Positions 38,156 to 49,916 of a stretch of 64,000 bases of DNA are shown piece after piece. Location of the stretch: NCBI GenBank assembly GCA_019192545.1, contig JAHCMI010000049.1, positions 1-64,000 of the forward strand. Direction: 5' to 3'. This DNA is from Rivularia sp. MS3 (lineage in GTDB: Bacteria; Cyanobacteriota; Cyanobacteriia; Cyanobacteriales; Nostocaceae). Position 1 is the first letter of the stretch. Each line of letters begins with the position of its first letter. The notes beneath the pieces were generated by a model. It searched no databases, was not told the origin of the DNA, and saw only the letters and a program-made list of their open reading frames with translations. The position numbers and the translations under genes were made by a program.

Positions 38156-39334
38156 ATGCCTGACACTCAAGAAGTAAGCAAAGCAGTAGCCAGCCTCTAT
38201 AATACTTATCCCTTTCCCCCAGAACCTTTACTTGACGAACCGCCACCGGGTTACAATTGGCGCTGGAATTGGTTGGCTGCTTATAATTTTTGTACGGGAA
38301 GAAAACCGCAAAAACAAAATATTCGTATTCTTGATGCTGGTTGTGGTACCGGTGTCGGAACGGAATATTTAGTTCATTTAAATCCCCAAGCAACAGTCGT
38401 GGGAATTGATTTAAGCGAAGGTGCGCTAAATGTTGCTAAAGAAAGATGTCAGCGCTCTGGTGCAAATCGCGCAGAATTTCATCATCTGAGTTTATTCGAC
38501 GTTGACAAAATACCTGGTGAATTCGATTTAATTAACTGCGTTGGGGTGTTGCATCATACATCAGAACCAATTCGCGGTATTCAAGCTTTAGCAAATAAAT
38601 TAACCCCCGGTGGTTTGATGCATATTTTTGTATATGCTGATAATGGGCGCTTTGAAGTTCGTTTAATGCAAGAGGCGATCGCACTGCTGCAAAACGAAAA
38701 ACGCGGTGATTACCGCGATGGTGTCAGCGTCGGCAGAAAAATTTTTGATTCTTTGCCAGAAAACAACCGCATAGTTAAACGAGAAAAAGAAAGATGGGCT
38801 TTAGAAAACCAACGCGATGAAAACTTCGCCGATATGTACGTTCATCCCCAAGAAATTGATTACAATATCGAAACTTTATTTGAGTTGATTGACGCTTCCG
38901 GTTTAGATTTTGTCGGCTTTTCTAATCCTACTTACTGGAATTTAGAAAGACTATTAGGAAAAGCACCAGAATTAATACAACGAGCCGAAAAATTAAGCGA
39001 AAGGGAACGTTTTAGGTTGATAGAATTATTAGATCCAGATAATATTAGCCACTACGAATTTTTTCTAAGCCGCCCGCCCTTAGAAAAAGCCGATTGGGCT
39101 GACGAAAATGCAATATTAGCAGCAATCCCAGAATTAAACCCTTGCATAGATGGATTTCCCGCATCAAGCATATTTAATTTCGATTACCAACTAATCAGAT
39201 TGTCAGAAACCGAAATTGAATTCATGCAAGCTTGCAATGGAGTATCAACTGTAAAAGAAATTTTAAATAAAGTTCAATTGGATTTAGAGAAAGTCAAAGA
39301 ACTTCAAAAACAGCAGTTGATAATTTTCAGTTAA
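38156..39334 (+). CDS. Class I SAM-dependent methyltransferase
   Basis: A 392-residue methyltransferase with motif I ILDAGCGTGVGTEYL (about residue 60), the acidic motif II VVGIDLSEGALN and the later LINCVGVLHHT, typical of class I fold enzymes. The C-terminal 150 residues add an extra helical region (LSERERFRLIELLDPDNISHYEFFLS). The substrate is unknown. The N-terminal VASLYNTYPFPPEP is shared by a cyanobacterial methyltransferase group, I believe, but I cannot give it a name. It is upstream of the atp operon, separated by 551 bp. Confidence 0.85.
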   Translation: MPDTQEVSKAVASLYNTYPFPPEPLLDEPPPGYNWRWNWLAAYNFCTGRKPQKQNIRILDAGCGTGVGTEYLVHLNPQATVVGIDLSEGALNVAKERCQRSGANRAEFHHLSLFDVDKIPGEFDLINCVGVLHHTSEPIRGIQALANKLTPGGLMHIFVYADNGRFEVRLMQEAIALLQNEKRGDYRDGVSVGRKIFDSLPENNRIVKREKERWALENQRDENFADMYVHPQEIDYNIETLFELIDASGLDFVGFSNPTYWNLERLLGKAPELIQRAEKLSERERFRLIELLDPDNISHYEFFLSRPPLEKADWADENAILAAIPELNPCIDGFPASSIFNFDYQLIRLSETEIEFMQACNGVSTVKEILNKVQLDLEKVKELQKQQLIIFS

Positions 39335-39885
39335 CAGTGAACAGTTAACAGTGAGCAGTGAACAGTGAACAGTTAGGAGTTAGGAGTTAAGAATTAGGAA
39401 TTATTAATTTCTCCTCATCTCCCCCTCTCCCCCCTCTTCCCCCTCTCTTGATTACCCACTAACCATTACCCATTACCAATCCGAGACTGTTCCGAGTTAA
39501 CAGTTAAATAAGAGCCAAATGCTAATATCGCTCATGACAATCTCTTGAATTCAGGGATAAAATCCTGGATAAGCGTTTTCCTGTCGTCTATCGTCTTCTC
39601 TCCAAGAATGTCAAATCGGATAGCTTCGGTTAAACATACTAATCTGGGGTTTGTCATCCGTGTAGTCCCGTAATTTTTACTACGATTTTGCTTTGCCAAG
39701 GTTGTTTATGCTTGTTCTATGCTTGAGAATGTGTCGAAAAATTAATGTAAACGGTTAGTTGAGTGATGGTCTATGGTAACAAGAAGTTAATTGTTTTTTT
39801 CTAAAGTAATGTTACCCAACCGTGATATGATTCAACTGACTGGATTTGCAGTCAACATCAAACTTCTGTACTGGTTTCAAGTCTC
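39335..39885. other. 551-bp spacer upstream of the atp operon
   Basis: Begins with AACAGTGAACAGTTAACAGTGAGC and GGAGTTAGGAGTTAAG tandem repeats (about 39333-39400) and a C-rich CCCCCTCTCCCCCC stretch. The half next to atp1 has less repeat content and must hold the atp promoter. No gene is seen. Confidence 0.6.
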
Positions 39886-40320
39886 GTGAGCTTGTCAGAT
39901 AATACGATTGAATCCGCGCCTTCGACAATAGAAAATGCTCAAACTGGTTCTGATATTCCAGAATCAGATCCAATGCAAGATTTCTACAAACTCTACCAAG
40001 AGTTGTTAGTTATTACTCTTGCTTTAACAGGGATCATTTTTATCTCTGTCTGGATATTTTATTCCTTAAACATTGCTCTAAATTACTTGATTGGAGCCTG
40101 TACGGGTTTAGTTTATCTGAGGATGTTAGCAAAAGACGTTGAGCGCTTGGGTAGAGAAAAGCAACGGCTGAGCAAAACTCGGTTGGCTTTAATAGTGTTG
40201 TTGATTTTGCTCGCAGGAAAGTGGAATCAATTGGAAATACTGCCTATATTTTTAGGCTTTTTAACCTATAAAGCAACGCTGATGATCTACGTAATTCGAG
40301 TGGCATTCAATCCTGACTAG
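39886..40320 (+). CDS. atp1: ATP synthase accessory subunit I (Atp1)
   Basis: A 144-residue protein with four hydrophobic helices preceded by a 30-residue acidic tail. It is the first gene of the atp operon, as in other cyanobacteria, and is thought to help assemble the c-ring. GTG is the start. The stop is followed by the a-subunit gene 60 bp later. The cyanobacterial atp1 name is used here to avoid confusion with the a subunit, which is also called atpI in older cyanobacterial literature. Confidence 0.85.
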   Translation: MSLSDNTIESAPSTIENAQTGSDIPESDPMQDFYKLYQELLVITLALTGIIFISVWIFYSLNIALNYLIGACTGLVYLRMLAKDVERLGREKQRLSKTRLALIVLLILLAGKWNQLEILPIFLGFLTYKATLMIYVIRVAFNPD

Positions 40321-40380
40321 CATCAAACTGGATAATAACAAAAAAGCGAACTATCCAGTTAATATGGTCGAAACGTAGTA

Positions 40381-41148
40381 ATGGTCAGCAAAATGGTAGA
40401 TTTTCTGAGTGCTTTCAATTCTGTAACTCTTGCAGAATTGGAAGTAGGAAAGCATCTGTACTGGCAAATCGGTAACTTAAAATTACACGGACAGGTATTT
40501 CTAACTTCCTGGTTTGTAATTGCCGTGCTGGTACTGGTTTCCGTGTTAGCAAGCAGTAATATAAAGCGGATTCCGAGCGGTATACAGAATTTAATGGAGT
40601 ATGCCCTCGAATTCATTCGAGATTTGGCTAAAAACCAGATTGGCGAGAAAGAATATCGCCCCTGGGTGCCATTTGTAGGCACTTTGTTTTTGTTCATTTT
40701 TGTGTCAAATTGGTCTGGGGCACTTGTTCCTTTCAAGTTGATAGAGTTACCTGAAGGCGAATTAACTGCTCCAACTAGTGACATCAATACAACTATTGCC
40801 TTAGCATTGTTGACATCATTAGCGTATTTTTACGCTGGGTTCAGCAAGAAGGGTTTAGGGTACTTTGGCAACTACGTTCAGCCGGTATCGTTTATGTTGC
40901 CCTTCAAGATAATTGAAGACTTTACAAAGCCTCTTTCTCTAAGCTTCCGTTTGTTCGGTAATATTTTGGCTGATGAACTGGTTGTAGGAGTACTAGTCTT
41001 ACTGGTACCTTTATTTGTGCCACTACCTGTAATGGCTTTGGGACTATTTACCAGCGCTATTCAGGCACTAATTTTTGCTACCTTGGCGGCTGCTTACATC
41101 GGTGAAGCGTTGGAAGACCACCACGGTGCTGAAGAAGGGGAACATTAA
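40381..41148 (+). CDS. atpB: ATP synthase subunit a (Fo)
   Basis: A 255-residue membrane subunit that forms the proton half-channels beside the c-ring. The [20 protein letters not shown] motif contains the essential Arg, and the [20 protein letters not shown] end is the family signature. An in-frame ATG four codons in (MVDFLSAF) is an equally plausible start. The gene lies 60 bp after atp1 and 140 bp before the c subunit, and is also called atpI in cyanobacteria. Confidence 0.97.
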   Translation: MVSKMVDFLSAFNSVTLAELEVGKHLYWQIGNLKLHGQVFLTSWFVIAVLVLVSVLASSNIKRIPSGIQNLMEYALEFIRDLAKNQIGEKEYRPWVPFVGTLFLFIFVSNWSGALVPFKLIELPEGELTAPTSDINTTIALALLTSLAYFYAGFSKKGLGYFGNYVQPVSFMLPFKIIEDFTKPLSLSFRLFGNILADELVVGVLVLLVPLFVPLPVMALGLFTSAIQALIFATLAAAYIGEALEDHHGAEEGEH

Positions 41149-41222
41149 AAACACCCCAAAATCCGTTAGTAGTTGGTTGGTAATAGATAGTTATTAGCTA
41201 AAAACTAACAACTATTAACTAG

Positions 41223-41534
<312 letters not shown>

Positions 41535-41810
41535 TTTAAGTACTGAGAAAACAAATAAAGGTTAGGAGTTAAGAGTTAGGAATTGAGAGTGAAGAGTTAG
41601 GAGTGAGGAGTTAAGAGTTAGTAATTAGGGGTGAAGCAAGTCTACTTGTAGAGATTTTTATAGTAGATGAAACTTTTATCCTAAATTAACCAACGAGGGA
41701 ATTTTTCTAGTTGAAATTAATAACTCATAACTCATAACTCATAACTCATAACTTGAAATTAATAACTCATAACTCATAACTCATAACCTGTAAAAGTGGG
41801 AGCAAACAAT
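41535..41810. repeat. c-b' spacer filled with tandem repeats
   Basis: GGAGTTAAGAGTTAGGAGT-type units (about 41560-41625) are followed by AACTCATA heptamer-octamer arrays (about 41718-41787). The b' start is only 24 bp beyond the last unit. Confidence 0.8.
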
Positions 41811-42302
41811 ATGATTCATTGGACGACTTTATTAGCAGTAGAAGAAGTCGCAAAAGAAGGTGGTCTGTTTGATATAGATGCAACTCTTCCTTTGATGGCG
41901 ATCCAGTTTCTACTTTTAGCTTTAATTCTCAACGCTATTTTTTACAAGCCTCTAGGGAAAGCAATTGATGAGCGGAACGAGTATATCCGTAACAATCAGT
42001 TGTCAGCAAAAGAGCGCTTAACAAAAACTGAAAAATTAGCACAACAGTACGAAGAAGAATTAGCAGGTGCAAGAAGAGAAGCGCAAAAAGTAATCGCTGA
42101 TGCTCAAGCGGAAGCCGAGAAAATTGCTTCCGATAAAGTAGCAGCTGCTCAACAAGAAGCGCAAGCACAAAGAGAACAGGCTGCTCAAGAAATAGAGCAG
42201 CAAAAACAGCAGGCTTTTGCTTCTTTAGAAAAAGAAGTTGATGGTCTCTCTCGCCAAATCTTAGAGAAGCTTTTAGGAGCGGATTTAGCAGCACAGCGCT
42301 AG
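41811..42302 (+). CDS. atpF2: ATP synthase subunit b' (Fo)
   Basis: About 163 residues: one N-terminal transmembrane helix ([20 protein letters not shown]) followed by a long Ala/Glu/Gln-rich coiled coil that forms half of the b-b' stator. The pair of b' and b genes is typical of photosynthetic organisms. ATG at 41811 is preferred over GTG at 41796. The gene is also called atpG in cyanobacteria. The b gene follows only after a 449-bp spacer, much larger than the other atp gaps. Confidence 0.92.
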   Translation: MIHWTTLLAVEEVAKEGGLFDIDATLPLMAIQFLLLALILNAIFYKPLGKAIDERNEYIRNNQLSAKERLTKTEKLAQQYEEELAGARREAQKVIADAQAEAEKIASDKVAAAQQEAQAQREQAAQEIEQQKQQAFASLEKEVDGLSRQILEKLLGADLAAQR

Positions 42303-42751
42303 CAAACTTTAACAAGAGCATGAAGAAAGTTTGTAAAGTTGCTTGGCTCAAATTCAGTAATTGCTACTTTGTAATTCGTAATTATTACCCCATATATATG
42401 TAAAGGGTGGATTCAATTTTAGATTTTGGATTTTGGAGCCACTGCGTATTGGTAAGCAGAAAAAATATTAGGGTTTTCCCAAGTTGAGTGACTGCTAAAC
42501 CCGAAAGAGGTTTCCTCCCTGTAAGGCAAATGGCATGATTGAATAGCTGTTCTCTTTTTTTAAAGGTCGAGCAACTTTAGATTTATCCAACACCCTGCTT
42601 AAAATAAAAATTGATTAATTACGAATTATAAAAAAAGTAAATTACTACTAGTTTTTTGGTTATAGAGAGATTTAGATTTATAGATGCTTGAAAGATATTG
42701 CATCGTAATTTTTTATGCTGAAGGCAGCGCAATAGTGGATGAAATAACAAC
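42303..42751. other. 449-bp b'-b spacer with possible structured RNA
   Basis: An unusual break in the operon. The middle (about 42463-42562) is less AT-rich and hairpin-rich (see the separate entry). It is flanked by AT-rich stretches with no coding frame. Confidence 0.6.
42471..42561 (+). ncRNA. Candidate structured RNA or leader in the atp operon
   Basis: GGGTTT (42471-42476) can pair with AAACCC (42497-42502); a second hairpin GAGG-TTT-CCTC lies at 42507-42517, and the region ends with a seven-T run (about 42555-42561). AAAGAG (42504-42509) can alternatively pair with CTCTTT (42552-42557), giving a possible switch between folds. No protein frame is present. It could be a leader, an attenuator or an sRNA; I cannot assign a known family. 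Confidence 0.35.
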
Positions 42752-43309
42752 ATGGGGACATTCTTAATATTGATGGCGGAAGCCAGCGCCGTCGGAAGTG
42801 AGTTAGTAGAAGAAGCAGGTCACGAAGGTTTTGGTTTTAATACCAATATCTTAGATACTAACTTGATTAACCTGGCAATTATTTTTGTAGTTTTATTCGT
42901 TTTTGGACGTAAAGCTTTAGGAGGTTCTTTAAAAGAACGTCGCGAAAAAATTGAAGCCGCAATCAAAGCTGCTGAAAAACGTGCTAACGATGCACAAACT
43001 GGTTTAGCCGAACAACAAAAGAAATTGGCTCAAGCCCAAGCAGAAGCCGAGAAAATTAAGCAAGCGGCACAGGAAAATGCTGGTAAAGCCAAAGAATCAA
43101 TACTCGCACAAGCCGCTGTTGATGTGGAAAGAATGAAGCAAACAGCAGCAGCAGATTTGAATACAGAAAGAGATAAAGCTATTAACCAACTGCGACAGCG
43201 CGTAGTCCAGAAGGCTTTAGAAAAAGTAGAGTCGCAACTCCGTGGTGGAATTGCCGACGATGCTCAGCATACATTAGTTGATCGTAGCATCGCGCAATTA
43301 GGGAGTTAA
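42752..43309 (+). CDS. atpF: ATP synthase subunit b (Fo)
   Basis: A 185-residue stator subunit. An N-terminal segment with one transmembrane helix ([20 protein letters not shown]) precedes a long coiled coil rich in Ala, Lys, Glu and Gln, with the closing [22 protein letters not shown] typical of the family. It anchors F1 to the a subunit together with b'. The next gene (delta) starts 2 bp after its stop, so those two are translationally coupled. Confidence 0.95.
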   Translation: MGTFLILMAEASAVGSELVEEAGHEGFGFNTNILDTNLINLAIIFVVLFVFGRKALGGSLKERREKIEAAIKAAEKRANDAQTGLAEQQKKLAQAQAEAEKIKQAAQENAGKAKESILAQAAVDVERMKQTAAADLNTERDKAINQLRQRVVQKALEKVESQLRGGIADDAQHTLVDRSIAQLGS

Positions 43310-43311
43310 TT

Positions 43312-43863
43312 ATGGCAAGTAATACAGCAACCGCAGCAGTATCGCGTCCTTACGCCGAAGCGCTTATGTCTATAGCGCAGTCAAACAACGTTGCAGATAA
43401 GTTTGACTCTGATGTACGTTCTTTACTGAACTTAATCAAAGAAAGCCAACCCCTGCAAAACTTTTTTGCTAACCCGTTTATCAGTGGTGAAGACAAAAAG
43501 GGCGTTATTAGCAAGATACTCAGCGACGACACCAACCCAATTTTCCGTAATTTCTTGATGCTGTTGGTTGACAGACGGCGAATTACCCTTGTGGAGGATA
43601 TAGCCGAGGAATACTTGGCAAAGTTGCGAGAACTAAATCAAACAGTATTAGCCGAAGTTATTTCTGCCGTTCCCCTTACAGACGAACAGCAGCAGACAAT
43701 CAAGGAAAAAGTTAAGTCAATGACTGATGCTCGCGAGGTCGAGTTAAACAGTACTATTGATAGCGATATCATTGGTGGCGTAATTATTAAGGTTGGTTCT
43801 CAAGTCGTTGATTCCAGTTTACGGGGTCAGTTACGCCGCTTATCTTTAAACTTGAACAGCTAA
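43312..43863 (+). CDS. atpH: ATP synthase subunit delta (F1)
   Basis: A 183-residue subunit that clamps the top of F1 to the b-b' stator. The N-terminal helical domain (RPYAEALMSIAQ) and the C-terminal part (VEDIAEEYLAKLRELN, then IIGGVIIKVGSQVVDSSLRGQL) are diagnostic. The gene starts 2 bp after atpF. The following 183-bp spacer is filled with tandem repeats. The gene is also called atpD in cyanobacteria. Confidence 0.96.
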   Translation: MASNTATAAVSRPYAEALMSIAQSNNVADKFDSDVRSLLNLIKESQPLQNFFANPFISGEDKKGVISKILSDDTNPIFRNFLMLLVDRRRITLVEDIAEEYLAKLRELNQTVLAEVISAVPLTDEQQQTIKEKVKSMTDAREVELNSTIDSDIIGGVIIKVGSQVVDSSLRGQLRRLSLNLNS

Positions 43864-45567
<1,704 letters not shown>

Positions 45568-45786
45568 AACAGTGAGCAGTGAACGGTGAACAGTGTTAGC
45601 GCAGCGTGACGCAATAGCGTCATAACAGTAAAGAATAGGAGGAGAGGGGTTGATGGTTGGGAAAAAAGTTTCTAGTTCTTATTCCTTTAGCATTAACTCT
45701 TGATTCTCTGAGTGTTAAACGCTAATTATTAACTGCTCACTGCTAACTGCTCACTGCTAACTGTTAACTGTTCACTGAAAGAAATT
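45568..45786. repeat. alpha-gamma spacer with tandem repeats
   Basis: AACAGTGAGCAGTGAACGGTG units directly follow the alpha stop, and CTGCTCACTGCTAACTG arrays (about 45730-45778) precede the gamma start. Confidence 0.75.
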
Positions 45787-46731
45787 ATGCCTAATTTAAA
45801 AGCAATACGAGACAGAATAAGTTCTGTTAAAAATACCAAGAAAATAACAGAAGCCATGCGCTTAGTGGCCGCTGCAAGAGTACGTCGCGCTCAGGAACAG
45901 GTTACTTCTACCCGTCCATTTGCAGATCGTTTAGCGCAAGTTTTATTTGGTTTGCAAAGCCGTCTAGCTTTTGAAGATGTTGACTTACCGCTGATGAAAA
46001 AGCGCGAAGTTAAATCTGTTGGGTTGCTAGTAGTTTCAGGCGATCGCGGTTTGTGCGGTGGTTACAACACCAACGTTATTAAGCGTGCGGAAAATCGTGC
46101 CAAAGAACTAAAAGCTGAAGGTTTAGATTACAAATATGTATTGGTAGGGCGTAAAGCTACCCAATATTTTCAACGTCGCGAAGAACCCATTGACGCTAAC
46201 TATACCGGCTTAGAACAAATCCCTACAGCAGCGGAAGCTTCTAATATCGCTGACGAACTACTTTCTTTATTTTTATCAGAAAGCGTAGATAGAATCGAAT
46301 TAGTTTATACCAAGTTCGTTTCCTTAGTTAGTTCTCGTCCAGTAGTACAAACCTTGTTGCCTTTAGATCCTAACGGTTTGTCAGCAGACGACGAGTTTTT
46401 CCGTTTAACAACCCGTGGTGGTGACTTTGAAGTTGAAAGAGAGAAAGTAACAACTCAAATGCGTTCTTTCCCTCGCGATATGATTTTTGAACAAGATCCA
46501 GTCCAAATTTTGGATTCTTTACTGCCGCTATACCTAAGCAATCAACTATTGCGAGCATTGCAAGAATCCGCAGCCAGCGAACTAGCAGCGCGGATGACAG
46601 CAATGAGTAGTGCTAGCGATAACGCAGCCGAATTAATGAAGAGTCTTTCATTGTCTTACAACAAAGCCAGACAAGCGGCAATCACCCAAGAAATTCTAGA
46701 AGTTGTAGGTGGCGCTCAAGCACTTGGATAA
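45787..46731 (+). CDS. atpG: ATP synthase subunit gamma (F1)
   Basis: A 314-residue central-shaft subunit. The N-terminal ([20 protein letters not shown]) and C-terminal ([20 protein letters not shown]) helices that form the rotor are typical. The middle holds the photosynthetic-type insert (about 195-235) but without the Cys pair that gives thiol regulation in chloroplasts. The gene closes the operon. It is also called atpC in cyanobacteria. Confidence 0.97.
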   Translation: MPNLKAIRDRISSVKNTKKITEAMRLVAAARVRRAQEQVTSTRPFADRLAQVLFGLQSRLAFEDVDLPLMKKREVKSVGLLVVSGDRGLCGGYNTNVIKRAENRAKELKAEGLDYKYVLVGRKATQYFQRREEPIDANYTGLEQIPTAAEASNIADELLSLFLSESVDRIELVYTKFVSLVSSRPVVQTLLPLDPNGLSADDEFFRLTTRGGDFEVEREKVTTQMRSFPRDMIFEQDPVQILDSLLPLYLSNQLLRALQESAASELAARMTAMSSASDNAAELMKSLSLSYNKARQAAITQEILEVVGGAQALG

Positions 46732-47111
46732 TTAAAGGGAGTTAGGAGGCAAAGAGTTGAGAGTTTTTGAGTTTGAGTAACTAAAATTTTGCACTAGTGT
46801 CAGCAACCGCCTTTGAATAAATTCCCAGGCTGATATATTAAGTCTGATAAATCAGACTGGGTAAGGACTTGAGTGCGTTTTAACGCACTTTGTATATTAG
46901 CCTTGAAATTAATTTCAAGGTGGAAATGATAGGCTAATTAACAGTAGTGCTGTTCGCTAAGTTACTAATAAACATTCAAAACTTTAACTATAATTGAGAA
47001 TCTCATAACTAACCGAGAATTATCAATTCTTAACTCCTAACTCTCAACTCCTCACTTGATTAAAAGTGGCAATTTTCAAAAAGCTGCACTATAATAGAAT
47101 ATGAATTACAT
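46732..47111. other. 380-bp spacer with hairpin cluster between atp and ssrA
   Basis: The segment 46841-46938 holds AGTCTGAT/ATCAGACT (46841-46858), AGTGCGTT/AACGCACT (46872-46889), the perfect palindrome CCTTGAAATTAATTTCAAGG (46901-46920), and ATTAGCC/GGCTAAT closing over it. It may serve as the atp terminator but resembles the multi-hairpin elements. CTCCTAACTC repeats follow at about 47030-47055. Confidence 0.6.
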
Positions 47112-47489
47112 GGGTCTGTAATGGTTTCGACGGGGTGGTGAAAGCTACTCGTTGATTCAGGTCGAGAGTGAGCCTAATCTCGTAAATCAAGGTTCAAACA
47201 AATAATAACTGCAAACAACATTGTAGCATTCAAGCGTCAAGCAGTAGCTGCTTAATCTTTTTTTCGTACGCTTCTCTCTAATGTGACTCCGTTAAGCATT
47301 AGAGAGCAACCCCCAACGGATGCTCTAATAAGTTCCCTTTGGTGGACTTATTAGAAAAGACTTTACCAAAGCATCCCACCGTTCGGGATAATGAGCGGTC
47401 CCTGCCTCAAGGGTAAGCGAGGCTAAGCCTGTGAATGATGCGGGGGTAAATACCCATTTCGGACGGCAGTTCGATTCTGCCCAGGTCCA
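47112..47489 (+). ncRNA. ssrA: tmRNA (transfer-messenger RNA)
   Basis: One-piece tmRNA of about 378 nt. The 5' end GGGTCTGTAATGGTTTCGACGGGG and the 3' end TTCGATTCTGCCCAGGTCC plus discriminator A (47489) form the tRNA-like acceptor and T arm; CCA is not encoded. The tag frame starts at the GCA at 47211 and ends at TAA 47253-47255, giving the peptide ANNIVAFKRQAVAA. It rescues stalled ribosomes by tagging for proteolysis. Transcribed on the plus strand by itself. Confidence 0.95.
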
Positions 47490-47724
47490 CTATTATACAG
47501 ATGCTAGTCCACCTTATACTTAGATGTAGAGGTGGATTTGTTTTTTAAGATGAATAAATTGCAAGTAATTGTTACCTGTCAAAATCCTGCTTGTGCAAAG
47601 AAATTTAATAAAAGTCGCAGCGAATTTAATAGAAGTTGAGGTTTTGTGAAGCGGTAGCGAGAATCAACTAATAATTGCAGCATTTGCAAGGAGAGGGGTT
47701 TTGAGAGAAAGGGGTAAGGTTAAC

Positions 47725-48237
47725 TCAATCAACTTCCGTCACCAACATTTGCCATTCAACTACAACCTCTTTAGGAATTTCTAAAACCTTCTGTTCTTTC
47801 CCCAATACCGGTAAATTCAACTTCAAAGACTCAACTTCAGTTAACTTCGGTAAAACATCAGTAAAACTGTATTCCCCTACATTAGGTGCTGGTGAAGAAT
47901 TAGCGTAAACGTCAGATGCATTGAGTAATTTACCAGATGCTGTAATTATTTCTAAAAAATGAGGATGATAAAATTCAAAAACACCGGGAAAACCAACGAT
48001 TCTTAAATCTAATTCTTGTTTCACTCCTGGATTAATCTTTTTGAAAAGTAATACTTGCCAGGTGTATTCTTGCTTATCTTTAATACCAACTTGAGAATGG
48101 TAACGTAAAACTCCTGGTGCATCGTGGTGCTGACGCAGCATTGCTATGGATTCTTGGGCATTAAATCCGATTGCAATAAATATTAAAATGATGATTGTGA
48201 AACAGCGTTGCAAAAAGTTTGTAAACATTGGTTTCAA
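47725..48237 (-). CDS. DUF3122-family exported protein
   Basis: A 170-residue protein with an N-terminal signal peptide (about 8-29). The mature portion, HHDAPGVLRYHSQ, WQVLLFKKINPG, LRIVGFPGVFEF and ASDVYANSSPAPNVGEYSF, fits the cyanobacterial DUF3122 family as I remember it. The function is unknown; the location should be periplasmic or lumenal. It lies between ssrA and the next gene, in the opposite orientation to both, and is its own unit. Confidence 0.7.
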   Translation of the reverse strand: MKPMFTNFLQRCFTIIILIFIAIGFNAQESIAMLRQHHDAPGVLRYHSQVGIKDKQEYTWQVLLFKKINPGVKQELDLRIVGFPGVFEFYHPHFLEIITASGKLLNASDVYANSSPAPNVGEYSFTDVLPKLTEVESLKLNLPVLGKEQKVLEIPKEVVVEWQMLVTEVD

Positions 48238-48542
48238 TTAAGGAATTGAAGATAAGAATATAAATTGAATAAAATTAACAATAGCTGCAATAAACTCAAA
48301 TTTTATACTTTATCATAAGCTCACTTTTTTATTAATAACAATATCAAAAAATAATCTTTTACTCAAGAAGCTAAATTTATTGCAACTGATTAAGAATAGT
48401 GCGAGATACAAATAAAATAAACTTATCTTAATCTGGGTTTTACCTTTGTTTCTCTCAGTTTGTATAAAAAAATGAATCAATCTTAAATAAGTCTCTCATA
48501 GTGATAGGATGTTACCTCGATGCTTATTCCTTGAAAATAATC
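48238..48542. other. 305-bp divergent spacer
   Basis: Very AT-rich spacer between the divergent DUF3122 gene and the next gene. It should contain both promoters. I see nothing else. Confidence 0.4.
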
Positions 48543-49052
48543 ATGGCTAATAATCTTCGTAATTTGCTCATCGGTGCAGGAATCGCTGCTGCTGGTGCAA
48601 TCGGAACTAAGAAAGCTGTAGACTATTTCCGCAACCGTGGAAAAGAAGAGGCACCACCTGAAGCTGAAGGTGATGCTGAAGTATCGGCACCAGATGAGGT
48701 TGCTTATGCTTCTGTAGAAGAAAGTTCCGTTCAAGGCTTTTTAGATGCAAGCTTTGGCGAAGCTGGACGTTACGTTCCAAATCGTCCGCCTAAAATTTTT
48801 GAATATCAAGGCGAACAGTATATGGTAATTTGGGCTTACGACAACAAGCAGCAGAAAAACCAAATGCTGGCTTTCAAATATACCGATGCAGGTCGTAAGA
48901 TGGTTGCTAGTGTTGGATATACTTCTGAAAAAACCGATTACAATCTCAGTTTAGATCCAACACCTTTTGCTATTGAAGTAAATGGTCAAAAGTTGCAATC
49001 TGGACAATCCCAAACTGCTGGAACCAAGGATGTAGATTTCGTTCTGGCTTAA
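48543..49052 (+). CDS. Unrecognised protein with N-terminal membrane segment, 169 aa
   Basis: ATG 48543 (MANNLRNLLIGAGIAAAGAI) is preferred over the ATG at 48501, which adds 14 residues with no clear ribosome-binding site. One Gly/Ala-rich hydrophobic segment (about 7-20) is followed by an acidic linker (about 34-55) and a soluble domain with KIFEYQGEQYMVIWAYDN and VASVGYTSEKTDYNL. The family is not recognised. It has its own terminator hairpins downstream. Confidence 0.6.
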   Translation: MANNLRNLLIGAGIAAAGAIGTKKAVDYFRNRGKEEAPPEAEGDAEVSAPDEVAYASVEESSVQGFLDASFGEAGRYVPNRPPKIFEYQGEQYMVIWAYDNKQQKNQMLAFKYTDAGRKMVASVGYTSEKTDYNLSLDPTPFAIEVNGQKLQSGQSQTAGTKDVDFVLA

Positions 49053-49080
49053 GGTATTCAGAAAAAGAATATTTTGACAG

Positions 49081-49117
49081 CAAAAGGTTATATAAACTTA
49101 GCCTTTTTTGTTTTTTA
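49081..49117 (+). terminator. Terminator downstream of 48543-49052 gene
   Basis: AAAAGG and CCTTTT pair across a 14-nt loop and are followed by a long T-rich run (CCTTTTTTGTTTTTT). It lies about 30 bp after the stop codon. Confidence 0.6.
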
Positions 49118-49131
49118 TCTAAAAGTTTCAC

Positions 49132-49161
49132 AAACCCGGTTTTTTTAGAAAAGCCGGGTTT
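49132..49161. terminator. AAACCCGG hairpin
   Basis: The exact 8-bp stem AAACCCGG/CCGGGTTT lies between the convergent 48543 and 49205 genes. Same hairpin type as those at about 37002 and at 50829-50854; likely a bidirectional terminator. Confidence 0.6.
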
Positions 49162-49204
49162 ATAACTGTTATCTAATTTTTACTCAACTTTAGACAGGTT
49201 TTTT

Positions 49205-49834
49205 TCAATGCTCGAACAAACCTTGGAACTGTAGTAAATCCAACTGCACTATAGTTGGTAAACATTTGAAACAGTCTTGAGCTAATTCTAATCTTTCTTC
49301 GCGTTGAAGCATTTCTATTAGCTTTCGCTGGATGCTGACTAAGTATCGTACATCATTGGCAGCATAACTAAGTTGAGCATCGGACAAGTTAGCAGCATTG
49401 CCCCAATCAGAAGATTGAGCGCTTTTGTCAAGTTCAACTTCTTCTAATTGCTGTACCAATTCCTTTAGTCCGTGTCTGGGAGTATAAGTACGAACTAATT
49501 TACTGGCAATTTTTGTACAAAAAACCGGATTTACCATTATGCCTAAGTAATGGCGTAAAGTTGCTAAATCAAAACGGGCAAAGTGGAATATTTTGACAAC
49601 ATTCTCTGCTTCTAAAAGTTTTTTCATATTAGGGGCTTCGGTTTGTCCTTTTTCTATCCGAACAACCGTAACCTTACCTTTATCGTCCGCTATCTGTACC
49701 AAACACAAACGGTCTCTTAAAGGTAATAATCCCATAGTTTCGGTATCTACAGCAATCGCTTCACATTTAAGATATGCCGAAAGAGTCGAATCATTTATAT
49801 CGCGATCGCAAGCCTGAAAATCTTGTAATTCCAT
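49205..49834 (-). CDS. rnd: Ribonuclease D-type 3'-5' exonuclease
   Basis: A 209-residue DEDD-family exonuclease domain without the HRDC domains of E. coli RNase D. Exo I is AVDTETMGL (Asp-x-Glu), exo II is FHFARFDLATL, and exo III is YAANDVRYL (Tyr-x3-Asp), so the metal-binding residues are all present. It should trim RNA 3' ends, for instance of tRNA precursors. The short form is common in cyanobacteria. It converges with the gene before it and is followed by the CAP-domain gene on the same strand. Confidence 0.88.
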   Translation of the reverse strand: MELQDFQACDRDINDSTLSAYLKCEAIAVDTETMGLLPLRDRLCLVQIADDKGKVTVVRIEKGQTEAPNMKKLLEAENVVKIFHFARFDLATLRHYLGIMVNPVFCTKIASKLVRTYTPRHGLKELVQQLEEVELDKSAQSSDWGNAANLSDAQLSYAANDVRYLVSIQRKLIEMLQREERLELAQDCFKCLPTIVQLDLLQFQGLFEH

Positions 49835-49916
49835 GAATCCTTAAAAATCAATGCAGTGTCCGCTCTCATAAAGGGGCAAACACTACTTTATTGTTTAAAA
49901 AAATAATAAATCAAAC

